DNA of 64,000 nucleotides from Thiorhodococcus mannitoliphagus (GTDB lineage Bacteria > Pseudomonadota > Gammaproteobacteria > Chromatiales > Chromatiaceae): positions 1 to 64,000 of the forward strand of contig NZ_JAAIJR010000002.1 in assembly GCF_010915725.1 (NCBI RefSeq), read 5' to 3'. The translations under genes and the position numbers were made by a program. Below the pieces are notes generated by a model. The model was given only the letters and a program-made list of their open reading frames with translations, did no database searches and was not told the DNA's origin. The stretch's first letter is position 1; every line of letters starts with the position of its first letter. Below, in pieces: positions 16,460-25,738 of this stretch.

Positions 16460-16999
16460 TTGATCGACCGTGACGGTTTTCGACCCAATGTCGGCATTAT
16501 CCTGAGCAATCAGAATCGTCGCCTATTCTGGGGGCGCCGCGTTGGTCAGAACGCATGGCAGTTTCCGCAGGGCGGTATCAATCCCAGCGAGACACCGGAA
16601 GAGGCGATGTATCGGGAGCTCGAGGAAGAGGTTGGCCTCAAAGCGTGCCAAGTAACCATCCTCGGCTCGACACGCGGTTGGCTACGCTACCATCTTCCCA
16701 AACGCTATATCCGCCGCCATTGCGGCCCGACCTGCATCGGTCAAAAGCAGATCTGGTTCATGCTGCGCGTGGATTGCGGCGAAGACGCCTTCTGCCTCGA
16801 CCACACGGATAAGCCGGAGTTCGACGCCTGGCGCTGGGTGCTTTATTGGCAGCCCTTGCACGAGGTCGTCTATTTCAAGCGCCATGTCTATCAGCAGGCC
16901 CTGGAGGAGCTGGCTCCGGTGCTTTATCCGGAAGGCGTCCCGGAGCGCGTGCAGCCCTACCGGGATTCCTCACGGATGTTGCGTCAGCGCTACCCATGA
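16460..16999 (+). CDS. rppH: RNA pyrophosphohydrolase
   Basis: Removes pyrophosphate from triphosphorylated mRNA 5' ends, which triggers RNase E-dependent decay. The protein has 179 residues. The Nudix box begins at GGINPSE and ends REL-EEEVGL with all expected glutamates. The start is TTG at 16460, giving [15 protein letters not shown], which matches the conserved MID-DG-RPNVGI start of the family; a GGGATGAG stretch about 5-12 bases upstream can serve as ribosome-binding site. The nearby out-of-frame ATG at 16450 is excluded by homology. It precedes ptsP, as in other gammaproteobacteria. Confidence 0.95.
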   Translation: MIDRDGFRPNVGIILSNQNRRLFWGRRVGQNAWQFPQGGINPSETPEEAMYRELEEEVGLKACQVTILGSTRGWLRYHLPKRYIRRHCGPTCIGQKQIWFMLRVDCGEDAFCLDHTDKPEFDAWRWVLYWQPLHEVVYFKRHVYQQALEELAPVLYPEGVPERVQPYRDSSRMLRQRYP

Positions 17000-17292
17000 A
17001 GGCCGCACGCCTTCGTTGGGATGCGGGCGCCACTGGCGGCGATGACAATGTGCGCTCGTCGCCGCAAGCATGAGTCGCCGGCATGCCGATCGACGGGCCT
17101 GCGTCGGAGCGCTGCTCACTGGCGCATCGGCGCGCCAGCGTGCCGCGCGCAAAGCCGCGTCTCTCATTGTCGTTCTGACGACGCCGTTCCGAGCAGGTGG
17201 CCCAGATCAAAGATCGAAAGCTCGAAAGACAAGTTTCAGGCGCGCGAGTGTCGGACCTTCCTCCCAACCCCGTCGAGGTCCCCTCCTTGGAT

Positions 17293-19554
17293 ATGCTTGA
17301 TGCGCTGAGGCGCATCGTCCAAGAGGTCAACAACGCTTCTGACCTGGAGCAGGCGCTGACGATTATCGTACGGCGTGTCAAGCAGGCGGTCGGCGCGGAC
17401 GTCTGCTCGGTCTACCTCAATGATTTCGACAATCGTCGGCACGTCCTCCATGCCACCGAGGGATTGCGCAAGGAGGCCGTGGGGCGGGTTCGTCTGGAGC
17501 TTGGTCGCGGCCTAATCGGATTGGTGAGCGAGCGGGCCGAGCCGATCAACCTCGACAACGCCTCCGCGCATCCGCGCTACGAATGCATCATCGATAGCGG
17601 CGAGGAGCTCTTTCAGGGCTTTCTCGGCGCGCCCATCATCCAGAATCGCACTGTGCTTGGCGTGCTGGTGCTGCGGCAGCGCCAACGGCGTCACTTCGGG
17701 GAAGATGAAGTCACCTTCGTGATGACGCTGGCCTCGCAGCTGGCGGGTGCAATCACCTTCGCGCGCACCAGCGGCGAGCTGGCGCGCCTTCAGCACGACG
17801 GGATCCCGCAGCGCTTTTTGCCCGGCTTGGCGGCCTCGCCGGGTATCGGGATCGGGACGGCGGTTGTGGTTTATCCGCCGGCGGATCTGGATGCGGTCCC
17901 GGACCGCCAGCCGGAAGACCTTGACGCTGAGGTCGCGGACTTCAAACGCGCAGTCAAGAATGTTGCGAACGATCTGGGGCGTTTCGCCGCGCGCACTCAG
18001 GCCCATTTGAGCGCCGAGGACATGGCGCTCTTCGATGCTTGGCGGTTGATGCTCGAGAGTGACACCCTGATCGACGGGACGCTGTCGCGAATACGCGCGG
18101 GGAACTGGTCGCAGGGGGCCTTGCGCGACACCATCGCCGAGCACGCCAAGGTCTTCGACAACATGGACGATGCCTATCTGCGCGAGCGCGCCTCGGACGT
18201 GCGCGACCTCGGGCGCTGCATCCTCATGCATTTGCAGAATCAGTCCGCAGCGCCCATCCAATACCCGGCTGATACCATCCTGGTGGGTGAGGAGATCAGC
18301 GCGATGCAGATTGCCGATGTGCCGCGCGAGAGCCTCATGGGCCTGGTCTCGACGACCGGGTCCGGATCCTCGCATGTGGGTATTTTGGCGCGTGGCATGG
18401 GGGTTCCTGCCGCCATGGGCGTTTCTGATCTGCCGGTCAGCCGCGTTGAGGGTCGCGAGATTGTCGTCGATGGCTACCGGGGCCGCGTCTACGTCTCGCC
18501 GGGCCCTGCGGTGCGCTCCGAGTATCAGCGGCTCGCGGCGGATGATGCGGCGCTGACCAGTGAGCTTCAGGCCCTGCGCCATTTGCCCGCCGAGACCACG
18601 GACGGCTATCTGATTCCGCTCTATCTCAATACAGGCTTGGTCTCGGAGACCCGGCCGCTCGGCATCGAGGAGTCAGCGGGCGTTGGTCTCTATCGGACAG
18701 AGCTGCCGTTCATCGTGCGTGACAGCTTTCCGGGCGAGGGCGCGCAGATGGCGAATTACCGGCGTGTGCTGGAGCTTTTCGCGCCGCGTCCGGTGACCAT
18801 CCGCACGCTTGACATCGGTGGGGATAAGCCCCTGCCGTATTTTCCGATGCACGAGGCCAACCCCTTTCTTGGATGGCGCGGTATCCGCATCACCCTGGAC
18901 CATCCCGAGATCTTCCTGACCCAGGTTCGCGCCATTCTGCGCGCCGCCATTGGGCTCGACAATTTGCAATTGCTGCTGCCCATGATCAGCACGGTCAGCG
19001 AGGTCGATGACGCCATACAGCTGATCCAGCGGGCTCATGACGAGCTGCTCGAGGAAGGTTATCAGGTTCGTATGCCTCCTATTGGCGCGATGATCGAGGT
19101 CCCGGCCGCCGTCTATCAGGCGGAGGCGCTGGCGCGACGGGTCGATTTTCTCTCCGTCGGGACGAACGACCTCACGCAGTACCTGCTCGCCGTCGATCGC
19201 AACAATCCCCACGTGGCCAAGCTCTACAACGAGTATCACCCGGCGGTGCTGCGGGCCCTGTTGCAGATCCTCACGGGTGCCAGGCTGCATGGCAAGGAGG
19301 TCAGTGTCTGTGGCGAGATGGCCGGCGATCCCTTGGCGACCTTCTTGCTGCTTGGCATGGGTGTTCACAGTCTGAGCATGGGCGCGGGTAGCCTGCTGCG
19401 CGTGAAGAAGGTCATTCGCAGCATTAGCCGGGCGCGGGCCCGCGAGGTGCTCAAGGTCGCGCTGCAATGCGAGGAGGCCGATGCCGTGCGGCGCTTGCTG
19501 CTAGATGCGCTCGAGGCCGTGGGGCTTGGTGCCCTGGTGCGTCCTGGGCGCTAG
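17293..19554 (+). CDS. ptsP: Phosphoenolpyruvate-protein phosphotransferase PtsP (EI-Ntr)
   Basis: Enzyme I of the nitrogen phosphotransferase system. It autophosphorylates from PEP and passes the phosphate to NPr (PtsO). An N-terminal GAF domain (about residues 1-150, CSVYLNDFDNRRHVLHATEGL) senses nitrogen signals. The EI module follows, with the phospho-histidine loop TTGSGSSHVGILARGMGVPAA and the PEP-binding C-terminal barrel with VCGEMAGDP containing the active cysteine. The start at 17293 (MLDALRRIVQEVN) aligns with E. coli and Pseudomonas PtsP. A GTG at 17197 would add 32 residues and cannot be ruled out. It is followed convergently by a GlcD-like gene with only 7 bp between stops. Confidence 0.93.
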   Translation: MLDALRRIVQEVNNASDLEQALTIIVRRVKQAVGADVCSVYLNDFDNRRHVLHATEGLRKEAVGRVRLELGRGLIGLVSERAEPINLDNASAHPRYECIIDSGEELFQGFLGAPIIQNRTVLGVLVLRQRQRRHFGEDEVTFVMTLASQLAGAITFARTSGELARLQHDGIPQRFLPGLAASPGIGIGTAVVVYPPADLDAVPDRQPEDLDAEVADFKRAVKNVANDLGRFAARTQAHLSAEDMALFDAWRLMLESDTLIDGTLSRIRAGNWSQGALRDTIAEHAKVFDNMDDAYLRERASDVRDLGRCILMHLQNQSAAPIQYPADTILVGEEISAMQIADVPRESLMGLVSTTGSGSSHVGILARGMGVPAAMGVSDLPVSRVEGREIVVDGYRGRVYVSPGPAVRSEYQRLAADDAALTSELQALRHLPAETTDGYLIPLYLNTGLVSETRPLGIEESAGVGLYRTELPFIVRDSFPGEGAQMANYRRVLELFAPRPVTIRTLDIGGDKPLPYFPMHEANPFLGWRGIRITLDHPEIFLTQVRAILRAAIGLDNLQLLLPMISTVSEVDDAIQLIQRAHDELLEEGYQVRMPPIGAMIEVPAAVYQAEALARRVDFLSVGTNDLTQYLLAVDRNNPHVAKLYNEYHPAVLRALLQILTGARLHGKEVSVCGEMAGDPLATFLLLGMGVHSLSMGAGSLLRVKKVIRSISRARAREVLKVALQCEEADAVRRLLLDALEAVGLGALVRPGR

Positions 19555-19561
19555 ATGGGCC

Positions 19562-21004
19562 TCAGCGCGGCATTGGCAAGGATTTTCCTGGGCTCAGGAT
19601 GCCTTTGGGGTCGAAGCGGCCTCTGATCTCGTGCATGAGTCTGAGTGCCACCGGGTCCAGCTCGCGATCCACGAAGTCCCGTTTCTCGAGGCCGACACCG
19701 TGCTCGCCCGAGAGGCTTCCATCCAGCCGCAGCACCAGCGAAAAGACTGCATCCAGGCACTCGGCCGCCCGCGCCACCTCTGCGGCGTCGTCTGGGTTGA
19801 TCAGCAGATTGACGTGGATGTTGCCATTGCCGGCGTGGCCGAAGTTGACGATGCGGATGCCGGTTTCCCGCGAGAGGCCCTCGAGTGCATTGATGAACTC
19901 GCCCATCCGTGAGACGGGCACTACGACATCCTCGTTGATCTTCTTGGGCGCAATATGGCGCAGTGCGGGAGAGAGCGCCTTGCGGGTCTTCCAGAGGGCT
20001 GCGACTTCTGCGGCGCTTTGGGCGAGCCGAAGCTCGAGCAAGCCCTCTCCGCGCGCGGCTTCGCCCACGGCGGCCTGCGCCTCATGGATACAGGCCGCTG
20101 GGCCGTCGACCTCGATCATCAGCAGTGCGCCAGCGCCCTTGGGCAGGTCGAGCCCGGCATAGCGGCTCACCATGTCGATCGCCGAGCTGTCCATGAACTC
20201 CAAGGCGCAGGGCGTGACCGGCTGGGCCATGATCGCGGAGACCGCCTTGGCGGCGGCGTGGATGTCGGCGTAGGTCGCGCGCAGGGTGCGTTTGGCCTCG
20301 GGGAGCGGTGTGAGCTTGAGCGTGGCCTCGGTGACCAGCGCGAGGGTGCCTTCCGAGCCGATGATGAGCCGTGTGAGATCGTAGCCGACGACGCCCTTGG
20401 TGGTTTGCACGCCGGTTTTGAAGATCTCGCCAGTGCCGCTGACCGCCCGCAGACCGAGCGTGTTGTCGCGCGGCGTTCCATACTTCACCGCACGTGGGCC
20501 AGCGGAGTTGTAGGCGAGATTGCCGCCGATGGTGCAGGTTGCGGCGCTGGTGGGATCGGGCGGCCAGAAGAAGCCGGCTGTCTGGGCCGCCTTTTGCAGT
20601 GTCGCGTTGATGACACCCGGCTGGACCACCGCGAGCCGATCACCGGGGGCGACGCGGAGGATGCGATCCATGCGCTCGAAGGAGAGGACAATCCCACCGC
20701 GGTCCGGGACAGTGGCGCCCGTGGTCCCGGTGCCGAGGCCGCGTGCCGTGAGCGGGACCTCGGCGTCGGCGCAGAGGCGCACCAGGGCGCTGACCTGCTC
20801 CTCGCTCGTCGCGAAGACGACGGCTTGGGGCAGCGCCTGACGTCTCGAGTTGTCGTAGCCGTATGGCCAGCAGTCACCGGGATCGGTCAAGAGACTGCCG
20901 TTGCCCGCGACCTTTGTCAGGCGCTTCAGAAAGCCCTTGTTGAGCTCAGGTGCTTGCGGGATCGTATTCAAAGAGTTTGACCACTTGCTGGACGCCCGGG
21001 ACAT
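19562..21004 (-). CDS. glcD: FAD-linked oxidase, GlcD-like (glycolate or D-lactate dehydrogenase flavoprotein)
   Basis: A flavoprotein that oxidises a 2-hydroxy acid such as glycolate or D-lactate. The FAD-binding PCMH domain shows the LPQAVVFATSEEQVSALVRLC entry, ARGLGTGTTG, TIGGNLAYNS and GVVGYDLTRLIIGSEGTL. The C-terminal cap carries VNFGHAGNGNIHVN and SGEHGVG. The chosen ATG at 21004 overlaps the BON-lipoprotein gene by 59 bp and yields about 480 residues, close to GlcD; a start closer to the end of that gene (TTG at 20971) is possible. glcE and glcF lie 37 kb away (57877-60212) without a glcD, so this may be the missing subunit. Without the GlcEF link, D-lactate dehydrogenase is equally likely. 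Confidence 0.8.
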   Translation of the reverse strand: MSRASSKWSNSLNTIPQAPELNKGFLKRLTKVAGNGSLLTDPGDCWPYGYDNSRRQALPQAVVFATSEEQVSALVRLCADAEVPLTARGLGTGTTGATVPDRGGIVLSFERMDRILRVAPGDRLAVVQPGVINATLQKAAQTAGFFWPPDPTSAATCTIGGNLAYNSAGPRAVKYGTPRDNTLGLRAVSGTGEIFKTGVQTTKGVVGYDLTRLIIGSEGTLALVTEATLKLTPLPEAKRTLRATYADIHAAAKAVSAIMAQPVTPCALEFMDSSAIDMVSRYAGLDLPKGAGALLMIEVDGPAACIHEAQAAVGEAARGEGLLELRLAQSAAEVAALWKTRKALSPALRHIAPKKINEDVVVPVSRMGEFINALEGLSRETGIRIVNFGHAGNGNIHVNLLINPDDAAEVARAAECLDAVFSLVLRLDGSLSGEHGVGLEKRDFVDRELDPVALRLMHEIRGRFDPKGILSPGKSLPMPR

Positions 21005-21620
21005 AGCTGATCTGCTCGGCGGCCGCGGCGGCCTCTGCGGGGGTGACGAGCCCCATGAGATAGACAGTGGCGTCTTCCGTGACCACTTTGACCCGAGTTG
21101 GGTTGAAGCCTGGGAGTTCAACCTTGGTCAGCGCGAGCTTTGCGCGTGAGGTAATGAGCGCGTCCTCGGATTCCTGGCCGAGCGAAATCGGTGGGCCAAT
21201 GCGGATCTCGTCAACGACACGCTCAACCTTGGGAAGGCGGCTGACCAGATCCGCCGCGCGGGCCGCGACTGCCTCGGGGTCTGCCTGACCGGTCAAGAGC
21301 AGGGTGCGGTTGTAGCTGGTCGCCGAGATCCGCGAGCTCGGCCCGACGATCGCGTCTTGCGCCAAGGTGTGCATGGCTGCCAGCTCGATCTGCTGATCAT
21401 CAATGACGGTCTCATAGTGGCGGCGGTCGTAGGCCGCCGATGCGCCAGCAATGGTGCCGCCGACGAGGATGGGCACACAGCCGCTGAGGCCGCTGGTTCC
21501 CATGATCGCGAGTCCGAGCAGGATCGTCAGGCTCGTGCGATTTGAGTCGGCAGGGCGTGGTGATAGGTCCCGGCGGATTTCGCAGCGGTGCTGATCAGAA
21601 CGTCTCAAGAGCGAAGGCAT
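20946..21620 (-). CDS. dolP: BON-domain outer-membrane lipoprotein (DolP/YraP-like)
   Basis: An envelope lipoprotein with two BON domains that bind anionic phospholipid. In E. coli DolP (YraP) supports outer-membrane integrity and BAM function. The lipobox LSGC puts the lipidated cysteine at about residue 48 when starting at ATG 21620, so the n-region is unusually long; longer frames run back over yraN. The two BON units cover about residues 75-145 and 155-220 (for example VERVVDEIRIG and VYLMGLVTPAEA). The stop at 20946 lies inside the next gene. In enterobacteria diaA sits between yraN and this gene; here it is missing. Confidence 0.85.
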   Translation of the reverse strand: MPSLLRRSDQHRCEIRRDLSPRPADSNRTSLTILLGLAIMGTSGLSGCVPILVGGTIAGASAAYDRRHYETVIDDQQIELAAMHTLAQDAIVGPSSRISATSYNRTLLLTGQADPEAVAARAADLVSRLPKVERVVDEIRIGPPISLGQESEDALITSRAKLALTKVELPGFNPTRVKVVTEDATVYLMGLVTPAEAAAAAEQISYVPGVQQVVKLFEYDPAST

Positions 21621-21990
21621 GACGAATCCAATTGATGTGATCCTCTCCATTGATGGCGACCACGTCGAACCGGCAGGGTAGCATGGTGGGGGTGCGCTGC
21701 AGATAGTGGCGGGCGGTCTTGATGAGTCGTTGCTGTTTTCGTGCATCGACTGTCTCCGCCGCCGTGCCGAATCTCTCGTTGCGGCGGTAGCGGACCTCGA
21801 TAAAGACCAGGGTGTCGCCGTCGAACATGACGAGATCGATCTCGCCGAATCGGCAGCGATGGTTGCGCGCCTGAAGCTTGAGTCCCTGGCTGACCAAGAA
21901 CTTCTCGGCGAGACGCTCCTTGTCTCGGCCGATCGCGGTAGTCTCTTTGGTGGTCGCTGGGGTTTTCACCTTAGGTGTTCGTCCGTCCAT
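21595..21990 (-). CDS. yraN: YraN family protein (UPF0102), nuclease-fold
   Basis: A 131-residue protein of the UPF0102 family, predicted to have a restriction-endonuclease-like fold. Characteristic segments are AEKFLVSQGLKLQARNHRCR, FGEIDLVMFDGDTLVFIEVR (with the GEIDLV and EVRYR nuclease-like residues) and RFDVVAI. A 20-residue Lys/Thr-rich N-terminal tail precedes the domain. It follows lpoA by 18 bp and overlaps the start of the BON gene, so lpoA-yraN-dolP should be one operon. Biochemical function is not established for the family. Confidence 0.92.
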   Translation of the reverse strand: MDGRTPKVKTPATTKETTAIGRDKERLAEKFLVSQGLKLQARNHRCRFGEIDLVMFDGDTLVFIEVRYRRNERFGTAAETVDARKQQRLIKTARHYLQRTPTMLPCRFDVVAINGEDHINWIRHAFALETF

Positions 21991-22008
21991 GGATAGAAGC
22001 GGCCCGTC

Positions 22009-23838
22009 TTAGCGGCTCTTGGCCTCCACTGCGAATGGATCGGCGAGACGGGGACCATCCGCGGTGAACTGGCCGAGATTCAGCTGGCGCGTCACGCGAC
22101 CCAGCGAGTCGATCGCAAGACCCCCGGTCTGGCCGGGATAGTAGGCGCCTGGGTTTTTCGCCAGCGTGCTCAAACGGGGTGCCAATCGATAAGCGTCGAT
22201 TCCCATGGCGTAGAGTCGCCCCAAGGGGCTGGATGCGGATGCACCCTTCATGGCGCGCCGTGATAATGGGCCCGAGCTGTCAGCATCCAGTATCCAGGGG
22301 ATGTCGACAAAATAGAGGCCCTCCAGGACTTTGTCCGCGGGCTTGAAACTGCCCGCGTAGACATGGGAGGTCGAGATGATGGGCGCTGGCTTGGATGCCG
22401 TGCTCGTGATCTGCGGATAGATCTTCCTTGCCATGGTGTTGGTCGCGACAAAGAACACCAGGTCGTAGTCGGCGCCACCGAAGAGTTCATTGAGCGTCTT
22501 GTCGTAGGTTGACCAGGCTGGATCGAAGGTTGCCTGTCCGGCGACGGTGCCGCCGAGATTGCGCCACTGACGCTGGAATGCTTTTGCGAGGCGATCACCC
22601 CAAGCGCCTTTGGGAGAGAGGATGAGGGCGCGCTTCGCGCCCATTGCCGCGCCCTTGCTCGCGACCTCTGCGGCCTCGTTCTCAGGCGAGAGCGAGAATT
22701 GGTAGAGGTTGACCGCGCGATTGTCCCGCGTTGCTTCGTTTAGGGCCAAGGTTGGGATTGGCAGGCTCCCCGCTGAGACCAGCTTGTCGACCGCAGGCTT
22801 TTCCAGGGGTCCGATGGCGTACATGGCTCCATTTTTTGCTGCCGTGGAATGCAGGGTGCGCACGCGTCCCGCATTGGTGCTGTCCACGAAGCTCAGCCTT
22901 GGCCGCTTGTCGCCGGAGTCCACGCGGCTGGCTGCTTCGATGCCATCTCGGATAACCTTGGCGGCCGCGGCAAAGCGTCCGCTGCGTGGGAGTAGGACTG
23001 CAAGCTTGTCGCCCGCGGCATAGCCGCCGGAGAGGGTTTCGGCATAGGCGCGGCCGAGATCGGGAAGCGCTGGGTGTCCGCCATGGCCTTGTTTCCATTG
23101 GCGGTAGCGACCCTCGAGCTGTGTGGGGTCGGCGCCGAGAGACTGCGTCAGCAGTGTGACCTCGGCCCAGCCTTTCATGTCGCTTCGGCCTTGGCGGGAT
23201 AGCTGCTGGAGCTGGGATTGGCTGACCAGACTCAGGGTGGAGATGAGCGAGACCTGGTTGTCGAGACGGGCCTCAGGATCGCTCAGTAGACGATCCAGCT
23301 CGCTGAGCGTCTCGGCGGCGGCGATCGGGTCGCTTTCGAGGCGCTGCGCCGAGGCTAGCATACCAAGGCGCTGTGCCTTGAGATCCTGCGTTAGGCCGCC
23401 CGCGCGCATGCGCTCGAGGTAATCGATGGCGGCCTTGGGGCGATTCGTCGCCAGCGCCAGCTCGGCTTGCGTCAACAGAAGTAGCTGCTGTTGACCAGAG
23501 GTTAGACTTGGCTGCGCGATGGCGCCAATGCTGCGATTCGCCTCTGCTGGTTGGCCTGCAGCCAGGTAGGCTTGTGCGGCCTTCATTTGAAGCTGCGCCT
23601 TTGCGGGAGGCTGCGCCTGAGTGGCGAGTGTCGTATAGATCTTCGCAGCGTCAGCCGGTTTGCCCTTGCTTTCCAAGTCCTTGGCGCGAGCGAGTTCGGT
23701 GCTCGAAACGGGCGCGAGAATGACGGACTCGTCTTGGATCTGAGTGACCGCGCACCCGGATAGGCCAATGGCTATCAAGAGTGGCGCGAGGATCAACCGC
23801 TTGAGCGAGCGGCGAAGGTGTCTGTGAGGCTTAATCAT
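22009..23838 (-). CDS. lpoA: Penicillin-binding protein activator lipoprotein LpoA
   Basis: An outer-membrane lipoprotein that reaches through the periplasm to activate a class A penicillin-binding protein (PBP1A in E. coli). The lipobox IGLSGC puts the acylated Cys at residue 29 when starting at ATG 23838 (MIKPHRHLRRS). A tetratricopeptide-like N-terminal domain covers about residues 40-260, followed by a periplasmic-binding-protein-like C-terminal domain (VLLPRSGRFAAAAKVIRDGIEAA onward). 609 residues is typical. It diverges from rsmI with about 37 bp between start codons, the conserved yraM/yraL arrangement. Confidence 0.92.
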   Translation of the reverse strand: MIKPHRHLRRSLKRLILAPLLIAIGLSGCAVTQIQDESVILAPVSSTELARAKDLESKGKPADAAKIYTTLATQAQPPAKAQLQMKAAQAYLAAGQPAEANRSIGAIAQPSLTSGQQQLLLLTQAELALATNRPKAAIDYLERMRAGGLTQDLKAQRLGMLASAQRLESDPIAAAETLSELDRLLSDPEARLDNQVSLISTLSLVSQSQLQQLSRQGRSDMKGWAEVTLLTQSLGADPTQLEGRYRQWKQGHGGHPALPDLGRAYAETLSGGYAAGDKLAVLLPRSGRFAAAAKVIRDGIEAASRVDSGDKRPRLSFVDSTNAGRVRTLHSTAAKNGAMYAIGPLEKPAVDKLVSAGSLPIPTLALNEATRDNRAVNLYQFSLSPENEAAEVASKGAAMGAKRALILSPKGAWGDRLAKAFQRQWRNLGGTVAGQATFDPAWSTYDKTLNELFGGADYDLVFFVATNTMARKIYPQITSTASKPAPIISTSHVYAGSFKPADKVLEGLYFVDIPWILDADSSGPLSRRAMKGASASSPLGRLYAMGIDAYRLAPRLSTLAKNPGAYYPGQTGGLAIDSLGRVTRQLNLGQFTADGPRLADPFAVEAKSR

Positions 23839-23875
23839 GATTCCGTTCCCTAGCTGCGGGCTGACGGGGGAGAAG

Positions 23876-24754
23876 ATGCTGAGCGAAGCCGGGATACTAT
23901 ACGTGGTCGCCACGCCGATCGGCAATCTAGGCGATATCACTGAGCGCGCGCGTAAGCTGTTGACTGAGGTTGACTTGATCGCTGCCGAAGACACGCGTGA
24001 GACGCTCAAGCTGCTCAGGCACTTCGGCATAACGGCCAAGCTTGTTGCTTACCATGATCACAACGAAGAGGCCATGGCAGCGCGGCTGGTCGGCGATCTG
24101 GAGGCCGGGCGTAGCATTGCGCTGGTGTCGGATGCCGGTACCCCCTTGATTAGCGATCCGGGCTACAGGCTGGTCGCAGCGGCGCGCGCGCATGGGCTGG
24201 CTGTGGTCCCGATTCCAGGTGTCAGTGCCCTCATCTGCGCGCTCTCCGCGTCGGGTCTCCCGAGTGATCGCTTCCTCTTTCTGGGCTTTCCTCCACGCGG
24301 CGGAAAGCAGCGTCGCGCCCTGCTCGAATCCATTGCCCATGAGCCCGGGACCCTGGGCTTCTACGAGAGCGGCAAGCGCATCATCGCGACCCTCAATGAT
24401 CTTCGCGACACCCTCGGTGCCGGGCGGCGTGCTGTCATCGCGCGCGAGCTGACCAAGCGCTTCGAGACCTTTCTTAGCGGATCTGCGGGCGAGCTGATCG
24501 AGCGGTTGGAAGCGGATGCGGCTCAGCGCCTGGGCGAGATGGTGCTTCTGGTCGAGGGTCATCAAGCAGCTGTCGACTTGGATGGGCGTGTCGAATCGGA
24601 GCGGGTGCTGGGCATTCTGTGCGACGCACTGCCGTTGAGTCAGGCGGCGGCGGTTGCAGCCCGCCTGACTGGCGCCAAGAAAAATCAGCTCTACCGGCTT
24701 GGTCTCGAGCTGGGGTTGGGACAGATTCGTGAGAATGACAATCGCCTCGAGTAG
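23876..24754 (+). CDS. rsmI: 16S rRNA (cytidine(1402)-2'-O)-methyltransferase
   Basis: Methylates the 2'-OH of C1402 in 16S rRNA using S-adenosylmethionine. The 292-residue protein begins LYVVATPIGNLGDITERA. It has AEDTRETLKLLRHFGI, the SDAGTPLISDPGYRLV motif and IPGVSALICALSASGLP of the tetrapyrrole-methylase fold. The start at 23876 follows GGGGGAGAAG, an excellent ribosome-binding site; an upstream in-frame ATG at 23837 would overlap the divergent lpoA start. The downstream spacer holds R1 copy C and then rnpB. Confidence 0.94.
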   Translation: MLSEAGILYVVATPIGNLGDITERARKLLTEVDLIAAEDTRETLKLLRHFGITAKLVAYHDHNEEAMAARLVGDLEAGRSIALVSDAGTPLISDPGYRLVAAARAHGLAVVPIPGVSALICALSASGLPSDRFLFLGFPPRGGKQRRALLESIAHEPGTLGFYESGKRIIATLNDLRDTLGAGRRAVIARELTKRFETFLSGSAGELIERLEADAAQRLGEMVLLVEGHQAAVDLDGRVESERVLGILCDALPLSQAAAVAARLTGAKKNQLYRLGLELGLGQIRENDNRLE

Positions 24755-24898
24755 GGGCCTGTCCGACTTGGGGGGATCGAAGCGAGGAAGTGGGAGAGCG
24801 AGGCCATTTCGTTCCGGTTTTGAGGCGCATAGTGGTTATATGTAACGAAAAAGCGGGGCGAAAGGGACCCTTCTCCCGATTCCGCAGCCGATTCATCC

Positions 24899-25002
24899 TA
24901 AGAAAGTGTCCATCAATTGTTTCCCGATGCGAGCGATGCCGCCCGAAATCCCCCCTAGCCCCCCTTTGCGAAAGGGGGGAAGTTGTTGATGGACGCTTTC
25001 TA
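24899..25002 (+). repeat. Dispersed repeat R1, copy C
   Basis: The best-preserved copy: GAAAGTGTCCATCAA at the left, TTGATGGACGCTTTC at the right, and the CCCCTTTGCGAAAGGGG hairpin in the centre. TAAG flanks it directly on both sides (24899-24902 and 25001-25004). It lies between rsmI and the rnpB promoter. Confidence 0.85.
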
Positions 25003-25030
25003 AGTCGGACAGGCTCCTAGGGGATTACGC

Positions 25031-25059
25031 GAGACAGAGGCCCCTCTTCTTAGTATGAT
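25031..25059 (+). promoter_or_regulatory. Probable rnpB promoter
   Basis: GAGACA (25031-25036, four of six matches to the -35 consensus) and TATGAT (25054-25059, five of six) are 17 bp apart. Transcription would start about 25066-25069, coinciding with the predicted 5' end of the RNase P RNA. Confidence 0.6.
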
Positions 25060-25068
25060 CCCCAATCA

Positions 25069-25434
25069 GGAGTCAGCCAGGCAGTCGCTTCTTCTCGAAC
25101 GGGAAGAGGAGGAAAGTCCGGGCTCCATCGGGCAGGGTGCCAGGTAACGCCTGGGGGACGCGAGTCCACGGAAAGTGCCACAGAAAAGATACCGCCAACC
25201 CCGTCCTCGTGACGGGCGGTAAGGGTGAAATGGTGTGGTAAGAGCGCACCGCGCTGGTGGCAACATCAGTGGCAGGGTAAACCCCACCCGGAGCAAGACC
25301 AAGTAGGGGGCTTGCGGTCTCGACCGCAGCGCGCGGCCCGCGCGTGTCCCTGGGTAGGTCGCTTGAGTCGCGCGGCGACGCGCGACCTAGATGAATGACT
25401 GTCCTCGACAGAACCCGGCTTATCGGCTGACTCC
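25069..25434 (+). ncRNA. rnpB: RNase P RNA, bacterial class A
   Basis: The catalytic RNA that trims tRNA 5' leaders. Recognised by the invariant blocks GAGGAAAGTCCGGGCTCC near the 5' end, CCACAGAAAAGATACCGCC in the middle and GACAGAACCCGGCTTATCGG near the 3' end. The 5' GGAGTCAGCC pairs perfectly with GGCTGACTCC at the 3' end (closing helix P1), which sets the ends at about 25069 and 25434. A hairpin GGCCC/GGGCC follows near 25459-25473 without an adjacent T run, so the terminator is uncertain. The 300 bp between here and mraZ hold only the mra regulatory region. Confidence 0.96.
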
Positions 25435-25638
25435 TTCCTATCCCGCCGCGTTTTCTAGGCCCCTCTCGGGCCACCTCTGATTCAATATATTTTTTGTCGA
25501 CTTACGGTACTTTCCTAAGCTGGCTTGTGAGCTTTTGCTCTGACCGGGCTGATTGAGCTTGTCTTTTTGCCAGCTTTCCCGTTAGGCCAACTTTGGTCTG
25601 TAAGTTGCTGACTATCAAGAATAAAGCGCGAGGATTTC

Positions 25639-25667
25639 TTGACGTTGGCGTAAGCTCTCTCTAACAT
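25639..25667 (+). promoter_or_regulatory. Promoter of the mra/dcw cluster
   Basis: TTGACG (25639-25644) and TAACAT (25662-25667) with a 17-bp spacer, a good sigma-70 match. The predicted start of transcription (about 25674) lies immediately before the MraZ-type direct repeats and about 65 bp before mraZ. Confidence 0.7.
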
Positions 25668-25676
25668 GAGGCTCAA

Positions 25677-25702
25677 GTGGGGAAGAGTGGGGAGTCAGGG
25701 GG
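25677..25702 (+). promoter_or_regulatory. MraZ operator (three G-rich direct repeats)
   Basis: GTGGGG at 25677 and 25687 and AGGGGG at 25697 recur at exactly 10-bp spacing just downstream of the mra promoter. MraZ is known to bind direct TGGG-type repeats with 10-bp period and to repress its own operon, so autoregulation is expected. Confidence 0.7.
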
Positions 25703-25738
25703 CTTTTTGCCAAAGGCGGGCGGCAGAGGGGTGCGCCG

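Noticed and set aside
25459-25473. Rho-independent terminator of rnpB
   Set aside because: The short GGCCC/GGGCC hairpin has no T run directly after it, so I did not list it as a terminator.
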